Source: Phycisphaerae bacterium (GTDB lineage Bacteria; Planctomycetota; Phycisphaerae; SM23-33). From it: a stretch of DNA of 64,000 bases. Under the pieces are notes generated by a model that was not told the DNA's origin, ran no database searches, and worked only from the letters and a program-made list of their open reading frames with translations. The stretch lies in the NCBI GenBank assembly GCA_030745875.1, contig JASLNT010000084.1:1-64000 (forward strand), read 5' to 3'. Positions 8,571 to 16,336 of this stretch are shown here, piece by piece (positions within the stretch are counted from its first letter, which is position 1; each line of letters begins with the position of its first letter). A program made the translations under genes and the position numbers.

Positions 8571-9362
8571 ATGAGCATTGTCGCGAAAATAAAGTTCACC
8601 GACTACGTCAGCAGTGTCGCCAAAGCGCTTGACACTATCGGTGCAGCCGGGCGGTTGCCTGATGACAAGCTGATTATCATCAAACCGAACCTGACCCTGG
8701 CCGATGCGCCTCCGGTGACCACCAATCTCGGCGCCGCACGGGCGGTGCTGGAGTATTGCAGAGCCCACACCAGCGCCGAACTGGCGATAGGCGAGGGCTG
8801 CGGAAGCGGAACCACCGACGAAGTCTTCCAAGCCACCGGTTATGCTGACCTTGCGGGCGAGTATGATGTGCGTCTGATCGATTTCAACACCGCCGAATCC
8901 GTCAAGCTCAGCAACCCCAACGCGCTGCAACTGAAGGAGTTTCACTTGCCTGTTGTCGTGCAGGATGCTTTTGTGATATCCCTGCCCGTCCTCAAGGATC
9001 ATTGTTTCACCGTGACGACGATCGCGTTGAAGAACATGTTCGGTTTGGCGCCGGGGCGGTACTATCAGGGATGCTGGAACAAGTCGCAACTGCACTCGCC
9101 GTCGACGCATAAGTCCGTGTTCGACGTCTGTCTTTACAAAGCTCCGGACCTGTCGGTTGTGGATGCAACGGTCGCCCTTACGGGCATGCACCTGTCGGGC
9201 ACGCCGAAGAATCTGGGCCTGATTCTGGCGAGTTTCGATCCGGTGGCGGTGGATGCTGTCGGCAGCGAACTGCTTGGGCACGATCCGGCCGCCATTGAGT
9301 ACCTGCAACTGGCTGACGGATCACTGGGCTCGATGGACGATATCCAACTGATCGAGGCTTGA
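8571..9362 (+). CDS. DUF362 domain protein
   Basis: A 263-aa protein covering the DUF362 core: KLIIIKPNLT near residue 35, GEGCGSGTTDEVF near 80, SLPVLKDHCFTVTTIALKNMFGL near 140, and DPVAVDAVGSELLG near 225. DUF362 proteins are often fused to 4Fe-4S ferredoxin domains. This one is the short form with no CxxC cluster, so it probably works with separate redox partners. The biochemical function is not established. It starts 25 bp after queA on the same strand and may share its transcript. The iron-sulfur gene at 9464 follows. Confidence 0.85.
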   Translation: MSIVAKIKFTDYVSSVAKALDTIGAAGRLPDDKLIIIKPNLTLADAPPVTTNLGAARAVLEYCRAHTSAELAIGEGCGSGTTDEVFQATGYADLAGEYDVRLIDFNTAESVKLSNPNALQLKEFHLPVVVQDAFVISLPVLKDHCFTVTTIALKNMFGLAPGRYYQGCWNKSQLHSPSTHKSVFDVCLYKAPDLSVVDATVALTGMHLSGTPKNLGLILASFDPVAVDAVGSELLGHDPAAIEYLQLADGSLGSMDDIQLIEA

Positions 9363-9463
9363 TTACGGGAATACGCGTCGATCGATTTGCACTCAGGGCC
9401 GAACAGCGGTTAAACTACCGAATTGTGTAGTCACTTGCTATGGATGCGAAAGCACTCAACTGA

Positions 9464-11248
9464 ATGAATACGTTGGACCAGACAGCTCTGGAGTATCTCC
9501 ATGTGGCCGGCCAGGAGGTTCGCTACGGTGACGGTGAGATAATCGTTCACCGCGGGCGTGCGGGCGAAGCGTTCTTTGTTGTGATATCGGGCGTTGTGGA
9601 AGTGCTCCTGGAGGCCGAAGACGGGCGACACCTGCCCCTGACGCGATTGGGCAGGGGGGCTACTTTCGGGGAGATGTCGCTGCTGACCGGGGAGCCCGTG
9701 TCCGCCGACGTAGTCGCCAGGAGCGACGTGGAATTACTGGTGTATCCAAGCGAACTGTTTCAGACCGCCCTGACTGAGTGCGTTGAATTGCGAAACCACA
9801 TCATGGCCGGGTTCTGTGCTTCGTTGCGTGAGACAAACGTTATGGCCTGGCGGTATTTCCAACGGTCCGAGGTCCTCGAAACGCTGATGCACGCTGGAGA
9901 TTCGACCGGTCCGATAGTGGCCGAGTCGCGGGTGATGCAGAACGTCGCCAAACAGATCACCGAGTCAGACGGCGACGTCCGTCCGGTGCTGATCACGGGC
10001 GATGCGGGTGTGGGAAAACTGTTCGTGGCCCGGAAGATCCACGAGGCCGCAGGCGACGAGTCGCCTCTGGTTGTAGTCGATTGTTCGCGTGTCGACGGTG
10101 AGGCGGTCGGTAAGCTTCTATTCGGTCCGTCATCCGATTGGGTGTATCGCAGCCGATCCGGAGCCGCCGGGGCGCTTCCTTTATCCGGCGCCCTGGATCT
10201 GGCCGATCGGGGCACGCTGGTTCTTCGGCACGTTGACGCACTCCCCCTCGCTTGCCAGGAGGTGCTGGGTCGATACGCAGCAGCGCTGGCGGATGGGGAC
10301 GGTGACATTTCACCGTACGTTCGCTTGCTGGCCACCACTCGAAAGGACATCCAATCGCTTGTAGACGATGAGACCTTCTCTCCGGAACTGGCCGGGCGCC
10401 TTCTGGCAAACAGGTTTGAAGTTCCCGCTCTGATCCAGCGTAAGCGAGACATTCTTCCATTGTCTCGTCTGTTCCTGTCGCAACGTGACCCTGAAGGCTT
10501 GCAGAAATTCAACTCGTCGGCTGAGAATGTTCTGGTCTCGGCGCAATACCGCCATCGTAATGTAGCGGAGTTGCGGGAGGCCGTTGAGTTCAGCTCATTG
10601 TTCACCGACGGTGACGAAATCGGTTCGGAGCACATATTCACCGGTCCGCGAAGCGAGGCCGCCCGGGTTGAGTACGATCTGGGCGGTACGACCGCAATTC
10701 GGTGGCTTCTGACAGGCCGACGTCTCGATCTCCTGCGTGTTGGAGTGCTTGGTGTTTTTGTTGCGATTGCGATTGTGTGCCTGGTTGCCGGCGGGACGCT
10801 GGTCGGACGTATCGCCAACGGGCTGGTCTGGGGGTTGTGGTGGCCTTTCCTGATGGTGGTTTTTCTACTGATGGGGCGCATGTGGTGTACGATCTGCCCC
10901 ATAGCCCTGATCGGTCGGACCGTACGACGCCTGGGTTGTCTGGGGAGAAAACCGCCTCTGTGGATAAAGAAATACAGCGGATGGACGGTTCTTGCGCTGT
11001 TTCTGGTTGTCATCTGGACCGAGCATTGTTTCCGGATGACCTACAATCCCATGGCTACGGGATTCCTGCTGGTGAGTCTCATGGGGGGGGGCTACCGTGT
11101 TCTGCCTGATCTACCAGCGGGAGTCATGGTGCCGTTATGTCTGTCCGCTGGGCGGGCTTGGAGCTGGGTATTCTGCGGTGGCGATGATTCACGTGCACGC
11201 CAATCCCAACGTCTGTGCAACTCAGTGTACGACGCACGAATGCTTTAA
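9464..11248 (+). CDS. CRP-like sensor + degenerate NtrC-type AAA+ + membrane Fe-S domain (upstream part of frameshifted gene)
   Basis: Residues about 10-125 form a cyclic-nucleotide-binding/FNR-type fold (GEMSLLTGEPVSADVVARSD). About 150-390 resembles the sigma-54-interacting AAA+ domain. Its Walker A (GDAGVGK, near 176) is kept, but the Walker B region reads RGTLVLRHVDAL instead of GGTLFLDE and the GAFTGA loop is broken, so ATPase and sigma-54 contact are doubtful. Hydrophobic helices follow at about 421-472, then a cysteine pair in MWCTICP and another helix at 504-521, as in NapH/NosR/CcoG-type proteins. No DNA-binding HTH was found. Genuine homology stops at the run of nine G at 11083-11091. 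The remaining 50 or so residues are out of frame, and the true continuation is the next entry. Confidence 0.8.
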   Translation: MNTLDQTALEYLHVAGQEVRYGDGEIIVHRGRAGEAFFVVISGVVEVLLEAEDGRHLPLTRLGRGATFGEMSLLTGEPVSADVVARSDVELLVYPSELFQTALTECVELRNHIMAGFCASLRETNVMAWRYFQRSEVLETLMHAGDSTGPIVAESRVMQNVAKQITESDGDVRPVLITGDAGVGKLFVARKIHEAAGDESPLVVVDCSRVDGEAVGKLLFGPSSDWVYRSRSGAAGALPLSGALDLADRGTLVLRHVDALPLACQEVLGRYAAALADGDGDISPYVRLLATTRKDIQSLVDDETFSPELAGRLLANRFEVPALIQRKRDILPLSRLFLSQRDPEGLQKFNSSAENVLVSAQYRHRNVAELREAVEFSSLFTDGDEIGSEHIFTGPRSEAARVEYDLGGTTAIRWLLTGRRLDLLRVGVLGVFVAIAIVCLVAGGTLVGRIANGLVWGLWWPFLMVVFLLMGRMWCTICPIALIGRTVRRLGCLGRKPPLWIKKYSGWTVLALFLVVIWTEHCFRMTYNPMATGFLLVSLMGGGYRVLPDLPAGVMVPLCLSAGRAWSWVFCGGDDSRARQSQRLCNSVYDARML

Positions 11249-11936
11249 GGGCACCGATGATTCACCCGGTTGCTCGGTGTTCCACCATCCGATGTACGCG
11301 CGTGACGGACAGCACTGCAAAATGTGCATGAGATGCCTAAGTGCTTGCCCACACGGATCGGCCAGGCTCTACCTTAGCCCGCCGCTGCAGGGCATCTGGC
11401 GAGCTGGGAGCCTCAGTGATTCGCTCGCTCCGTTTGCGTTGGTCGTGTTCTTCGCATCCATTGTGATGTTCGCATCTCACAAGTCCGCCTGGGTTTCCGC
11501 TCCGATATGGTACACCGGCGTGCTTCTTGCGGCGGTATGCGCCGGGCTCGGGCTTTACCGACTGTTGCGACGATTGTTCGGCGACGAGACTGATGTCGTC
11601 ACGTCGATCGCTTTTGCGTTGCTCATGCTCGGTTCCGGGCCGCTTCTGGCGTTTCACCTTCAGAACGTTCCGTTCCTGACGACCGTTCGGATTAGTATGC
11701 CAGCCAGGGCGTTGGGGTCGTCCGCGGGTATGCTCCAAATTGGTCTTCTTGAAGTGCTTCAGTTCCTGGCCATCATGATCGCCGCCGGGTTTGTGGCTGT
11801 TGGAATGTGGAGGATACGAGTTCGCATTTTACAGCGCAAATTGGCTCGGTCAGGATGGGGTATTGTCGACGCATTGGCGGCGGCGTATGTGGTTGGCGCG
11901 CTGATACTGTTATTCATGGGAGGTTCGCATATATGA
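11097..11936 (+). CDS. membrane 4Fe-4S protein, downstream part of the frameshifted CRP/AAA/Fe-S gene
   Basis: This frame continues the preceding protein after a one-base shift at the G9 tract, and reading eight G joins them into one product of about 823 aa. It opens with cysteines in WCRYVCPLGG, the second half of a NapH-type CxxxCP pair. A cysteine cluster follows (C40, C44, C49), then a classic CxxCxxCxxxCP ferredoxin motif at residues 74-84, and about five hydrophobic helices at about 107-277. GTG 11097 is only the first possible start codon in this frame. The stop overlaps the next gene in ATGA. It may be a redox-sensing or electron-transfer membrane protein. Confidence 0.75.
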   Translation: MFCLIYQRESWCRYVCPLGGLGAGYSAVAMIHVHANPNVCATQCTTHECFKGTDDSPGCSVFHHPMYARDGQHCKMCMRCLSACPHGSARLYLSPPLQGIWRAGSLSDSLAPFALVVFFASIVMFASHKSAWVSAPIWYTGVLLAAVCAGLGLYRLLRRLFGDETDVVTSIAFALLMLGSGPLLAFHLQNVPFLTTVRISMPARALGSSAGMLQIGLLEVLQFLAIMIAAGFVAVGMWRIRVRILQRKLARSGWGIVDALAAAYVVGALILLFMGGSHI

Positions 11937-12328
11937 GGGCTAAAACGTTTCGGAGGATCGTCGTAGCGCTCGTAGCCCTCCATAGCTTCGCCTTGGGGAC
12001 GGCGATGCTGTTCTGGCCGACCTGGACGCTTAGGACGTTCGGTTGGCCGTACGACGGACCTACTTTCTTCCCATCGCAGTCGGGGGTGTTGCTCCTGCTT
12101 CTGGGGATATCGTACGTGGGCGGAATATACCATCTGCCTTTTGTCTTCTTTCTGGTGGTCTCGAAGGCGTGCGCGGTGGCGTTTCTGGTTACTCAGTATC
12201 TCGTAAACGAAGAGCAGGGGCTGATTCTGGAATCCGCCGCGGGGGATGCGATTATGGGGATAGCAGTGACTGTGGCGCTCGTGATGGAGTATCGCGCGCG
12301 ACGCAGAGTCACCGCCCAAGAATCTTGA
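11933..12328 (+). CDS. four-helix membrane protein, 131 aa
   Basis: ATG 11933 overlaps the stop of the iron-sulfur gene (ATGA), which indicates translational coupling and decides the start over longer upstream options. The protein has four hydrophobic helices: VVALVALHSFALGTAMLFW, GVLLLLLGISYVGGIY, PFVFFLVVSKACAVAFLV and AIMGIAVTVALVM. It ends in a basic ARRRV tail. The layout resembles small DoxX-like or DUF-type membrane proteins, but no diagnostic motif is present. Coupling suggests it is a partner or assembly factor of the iron-sulfur protein. Its last 20 bases overlap the convergent DUF1080 gene. Confidence 0.75.
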   Translation: MRAKTFRRIVVALVALHSFALGTAMLFWPTWTLRTFGWPYDGPTFFPSQSGVLLLLLGISYVGGIYHLPFVFFLVVSKACAVAFLVTQYLVNEEQGLILESAAGDAIMGIAVTVALVMEYRARRRVTAQES

Positions 12329-14072
12329 TCGTGATGTCTTTGTACCAGGCTTCTGTCGGAGCCCCGCCGTGGATTTGCAGGCCGATGATCCCGGTGCGGG
12401 CGATCTTGGCGTTGGCTTCGGTGTAGTCGACGGTCTTAACTCCGTTGAGGAACAACTGTATTTTCGGCCCGACGCACCGGATCACGTAGTCGTTCCAGTC
12501 GTTGTCCCTGACCGCTTTCGCCAGCGTGGGCTTGTCGGGTTTGGCGAGGATCTTGTTTCGTCGGGACTCGTCGTACAACGCACCCCAGTAGAAGTTGTTC
12601 CGTCCGCCGATGTCGGCTTGGTAGCCCGAAACTTCGTGATGGTTGGGTATTCGTTTGCTGCGGAACTGGATGCCCGCATTGGGACGTGCGTCCGTGCCGA
12701 TCAGCTTGCACTTCAGACGCAGTTCGAAGTCGCCGTAGAGCTTCCTGGTGCAGAGGAATTCGTTTCGCGGGATGCGGGTTTTCAGGTTGCCTCCCACGAT
12801 CGCTCCGTCTTCGATTCGGAAGGCTTTCAGGTTGCCCTCCCAACCGTCGAGTGTCTTTCCATCGAACAGGGGCACCGCCTTGGCGCCGCCAACCGCAGAT
12901 CCGCCGGATTCCTGCATGAAGACATGTACGCCTTTCTTGTTTGAGACAACTATGTCGAGCTTCTTGTCACCGTTCATGTCCACAACTTCAAACTGCGTTC
13001 CGACGCCCGTTCCGCCTTCGATCTTGTGAGGGATGAATTTCGGGGCTCCCTTCTTCGGCCCGCTTCGCTCGAACCAGTACAGGACGACAGGCTCCTTACC
13101 GCCCGGGTCCTTTCCGTTGTGGGCGTAGTATCGCTTGCCCGTGACGAAATCCATCCGTCCGTCACCATTCATGTCAGCCAGGATAATCGCATGGGTCTGC
13201 GAGAATTCTTTGAATATCTCGTGTCTTTTCCAGCTTATCTTGCCGTCGACTTTGATCTGTTCGCGCCACCATATCCCGTAGGCGTGCGCCGAACTGGACA
13301 ACACATCTGCGTCGCCGTCACCGTCGAAGTCATGCGTAATCAGGTTCGCGCTGCGGTCGCCGAAGTCGGCCCGGTGGAATGTCCAGTCGCTCTTGGTGCG
13401 GTCCCGGGGCGCTTCCAGCCAGCCTTTGGCGGTGAGTATGTCGCGTCTTCCGTCGCCGTTTATGTCGCCGAATCCGAACGTATGTCCGGTGGCGGCTTGC
13501 TTATCTTTGGGCGAATTAACGTCGTATCTGTCCCAGTCGGTCTTCTTGGAATTGCGCGGAGGAGCGTACCACGAGACCTTCCCGCGGGCCGAGAATATCG
13601 CAACCGATTTCCCATCGCCCAACAGATCGCCGTACAGGGGCGTCTCGTTGCCCGCTGACTTGGTGAAAAGGTGCTCTTTCCATGCGCCGGGTTTGCCTTG
13701 GGGATTCTCCAGCCAAACCGCCGGGCAGTTATTCCATCCTACGATCACTATCGAATCGATCCATCCGTCTCCGTTTACGTCGTCGGAGAAGTTGGCGAAG
13801 CATTTACTGTAGCCCTTGGACGGATTGTAGCTCCGGGGCTTGTCGCGAAGCGGGCGGGGCTTGAAACCCGGAGCCTCGTACCACATGTCGCCTGCGAAAA
13901 TGTCGAGCTTTCCGTCGTGATTTACATCGCCTGTGGCGACGCCCTCGGACCGGAATTCCGTATCGATCACGATCTTCTTGAATCGAATCTCCGCGGGAGA
14001 AGGCGCCGCAAAAAGGCTGATCGTGACAATCAGCACAAGTCCGCAGTTCATCAGGTGTTTGCGTGTGTTCAT
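12309..14072 (-). CDS. secreted FG-GAP/VCBS repeat + DUF1080 (3-keto-disaccharide hydrolase-type) protein
   Basis: The 587-aa product begins with a signal peptide (CGLVLIVTISLFAAPSPA). Residues about 30-400 form an FG-GAP/VCBS beta-propeller with six calcium-type loops (DVNHDGKLD, DVNGDGWID, DINGDGRRD, DFDGDGDAD, DMNGDGRMD, DMNGDKKLD). Residues about 415-585 are a DUF1080 domain (VPLFDGKTLDGWEGN, then AGIQFRSKRIPNHHEVSGYQADIG, then IIGLQIHGG), a concanavalin-like fold linked in some members to 3-keto-glycoside hydrolysis. The combination is common in Planctomycetota and suggests an exported glycan-binding or glycan-cleaving protein. It ends convergently with the preceding membrane gene. Confidence 0.9.
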   Translation of the reverse strand: MNTRKHLMNCGLVLIVTISLFAAPSPAEIRFKKIVIDTEFRSEGVATGDVNHDGKLDIFAGDMWYEAPGFKPRPLRDKPRSYNPSKGYSKCFANFSDDVNGDGWIDSIVIVGWNNCPAVWLENPQGKPGAWKEHLFTKSAGNETPLYGDLLGDGKSVAIFSARGKVSWYAPPRNSKKTDWDRYDVNSPKDKQAATGHTFGFGDINGDGRRDILTAKGWLEAPRDRTKSDWTFHRADFGDRSANLITHDFDGDGDADVLSSSAHAYGIWWREQIKVDGKISWKRHEIFKEFSQTHAIILADMNGDGRMDFVTGKRYYAHNGKDPGGKEPVVLYWFERSGPKKGAPKFIPHKIEGGTGVGTQFEVVDMNGDKKLDIVVSNKKGVHVFMQESGGSAVGGAKAVPLFDGKTLDGWEGNLKAFRIEDGAIVGGNLKTRIPRNEFLCTRKLYGDFELRLKCKLIGTDARPNAGIQFRSKRIPNHHEVSGYQADIGGRNNFYWGALYDESRRNKILAKPDKPTLAKAVRDNDWNDYVIRCVGPKIQLFLNGVKTVDYTEANAKIARTGIIGLQIHGGAPTEAWYKDITIKILGR

Positions 14073-14187
14073 CGTGATCTCCTTGTCTTGGGCGCGTTAA
14101 GACGACCGACAGAGCATATCACGCCCCCGGATCGCGCCGCAACCGTTTGATTCAGCGCCCGTGGGGCGGTCCTGGTGAGAGTGGTTT

Positions 14188-16311
14188 TCAGCGTTGCATC
14201 TTGGCTTGGATCTTCGTGATCAGATCAGTTTCTCCCGCCTTGTGGGCCAGGATCATAGCTCTCTTGTAATACGCCAGCGAATTGTCTTTCTGACCGAGCA
14301 TCGCCAGTGCAATCCCCATTTGGTAATGAACGAACGGATTCTCCGGACCGAGTTTAATTGTTGCGGCCAGAAGTCCGGCGGCTTGTTTGGCGTCTTTTTG
14401 GGCCAGCAACCCTCTTGCTAAAGCCAGTCGCATCCTAACCGGGTCGTACTGGGGGGGCATGTTGGGAGGCATGGTTTTGACGGCCTGGGTCAGATGCTCC
14501 ACGCCCTTGGCGAGTTTCATCTGGTGCAGCATCGCCATTCCGATATCGTGATGTGCTCGTGGGTCGTTGGGACTCAATCTCAGGGCTTCGGCCAGGTGCG
14601 TCATACCTTTGGAGTATTCTCTCTTGACGTTATAGAGCAGGAAACCGAGCTTGCGTTGGGCTTCGGCGTTCTTGGGGTTCATCTCCAGAGCCTTGCGATA
14701 TTCGGGTATCGCCCGGTTGGCGTCTCCGGCGCGGAAGAACTGATCGCCCACACGGACCATCGAATGGTCGTCCATGAACTTCTGGTTGATTCGCACGATG
14801 GCTTGGGATGAGGCGTTGATGAATTCAGGGATATTCGCCGCCGCTTTGGGCGAAGTGAAGCGGTCCAGGACGACCGGCGGGGTGCTTTGCCCGTTGTCGT
14901 CGATGTGCGTTAGGAACAACTGTGTGTAGGGCGTGTTGGCCTTGGAGGAAAAAACGAGCCACTTCCCGTTTGGCGACCAGCTATGCCACGAATTCATATT
15001 ATCGGTGTTGCATCGCAGAGCCCTGGCCCGACCGCCTGCGGAGGGGATTATGTAGAGTTTGCTGTCAGGCTGGAGCAGCATGTAGTTGCGGGATTTGCAG
15101 AAGACGATCCACTTTCCATCGGGTGAGTATTTTGGGAAGTAGTTGCTCATGCCGTTGTTCGAGGCTCCCTCAAGCGGCTTGGGCTCGCCGCCCGAACCGT
15201 CATTGAAGGGCAGGGCGTACAAATCGAACTTGAAAGGCTTGCCGTCCACCGCAAATTCTTTGCTCTGTTCCCTGGTCAGGAGTATCTCGCCCTTGGTGTG
15301 TGCGAAATCGTGGGCCTTTGATCTGGCGAAAACTACGGTCTTTCCGTCAGGGCTCCAACACGGATTACTCTGGACGTATTGCGGGTCGTCGGCGCCGGGC
15401 AGCGCGTGGAAGCTCTTCGTGTCTCGTCGGTGAACGGCTAGTATGCCTCGCACCGGAAAGAACAACTGCGAATACGCCAACTCGGGCATTGCCACGAAGA
15501 CGGATTTGTCCTTCACCGTGCTCAGAACGAACCTGCCGTCAGGCGATATCTGGGAAAGCAGACCGAAAGTCTGCTCACCGTCCTCCTTCTTGTAATCATT
15601 CCAGGTTATCACGTCGCTGGTGGCCAGCGTCATGTCTTGGGCCACCTGAGTGATGACGTAGGAGCCCTTGCTGTTTGCGTAGTCCACGTCCATCGCCAGG
15701 GTCCGACCGTCGCTGGTGAACGAATGGCAGTTTCCGCAAACGGGCAGTTTTTCCAGGATGATCGGCGGTTGGAGCCTGGACGACACGGATCCGAAACGCC
15801 ACCGTATGGTCGACGGGTCCTTGATGGCGTCGCTGAAGGGCAGGTTCACTTCGCGATAGAAAATCGGCGCTCCGACTTCGTGACGGGATGTTCGAATCGA
15901 CACCTCTCCGCTTGAGACTACTGTTCCGCCGTCCGGTCTGGTGACACCCTGGATTGTCACCGTTGCATCGCTCTCCGCCGAGCGTTTCTTGATGGTCGTC
16001 CACTGGTCGGGCTCGGGTGCCCAACTGGTCTGGGCGGCGCGGAACTCCATGGGGGCTCCGTCTGCGAAGTTTACGCTGATTCGCCATTGACTTACGCCCG
16101 GGCTGGCGTCCCGCCAGTGAAAAGTCGGAGCCGCAATATCCGCGGGGAAAAGCGTCTGGTCCAGCGGATAGCTGATCGTTACTTTTCTCAGACTCGCCGC
16201 CGGGCCGGGCTGTTTGTTCGGACCTTGGCACGATACGAACGCTAATGTCGCAACAATTGCGATCGCCGGCACTGCGGCGCATCCGAGAATATCCTTGGGC
16301 GTAATACGCAT
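14188..16311 (-). CDS. lipoprotein with PD40/TolB-like propeller, CxxCH haem site and TPR repeats
   Basis: ATG 16311 is chosen over the in-frame ATG at 16332 because GGAAAG lies just upstream of it. The N-terminus has a hydrophobic stretch ending in a lipobox (LAFVSC), so the mature protein is lipid-anchored. A CGNCHS motif at about residue 190 could bind c-type haem. PD40 propeller repeats follow (SPDGRFVLS, WSPDGKTVVFARS, YSPDGKWIVFCKS, WSPNGKWLVFSS). From about 535 to the end there are TPR repeats. No enzyme motif is seen. Its start lies 26 bp past the stop of the membrane synthase gene upstream on this strand, so the two are probably co-transcribed. Confidence 0.85.
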   Translation of the reverse strand: MRITPKDILGCAAVPAIAIVATLAFVSCQGPNKQPGPAASLRKVTISYPLDQTLFPADIAAPTFHWRDASPGVSQWRISVNFADGAPMEFRAAQTSWAPEPDQWTTIKKRSAESDATVTIQGVTRPDGGTVVSSGEVSIRTSRHEVGAPIFYREVNLPFSDAIKDPSTIRWRFGSVSSRLQPPIILEKLPVCGNCHSFTSDGRTLAMDVDYANSKGSYVITQVAQDMTLATSDVITWNDYKKEDGEQTFGLLSQISPDGRFVLSTVKDKSVFVAMPELAYSQLFFPVRGILAVHRRDTKSFHALPGADDPQYVQSNPCWSPDGKTVVFARSKAHDFAHTKGEILLTREQSKEFAVDGKPFKFDLYALPFNDGSGGEPKPLEGASNNGMSNYFPKYSPDGKWIVFCKSRNYMLLQPDSKLYIIPSAGGRARALRCNTDNMNSWHSWSPNGKWLVFSSKANTPYTQLFLTHIDDNGQSTPPVVLDRFTSPKAAANIPEFINASSQAIVRINQKFMDDHSMVRVGDQFFRAGDANRAIPEYRKALEMNPKNAEAQRKLGFLLYNVKREYSKGMTHLAEALRLSPNDPRAHHDIGMAMLHQMKLAKGVEHLTQAVKTMPPNMPPQYDPVRMRLALARGLLAQKDAKQAAGLLAATIKLGPENPFVHYQMGIALAMLGQKDNSLAYYKRAMILAHKAGETDLITKIQAKMQR

Positions 16312-16336
16312 TCTATCTTTCCGTTCTTCCAACCGT

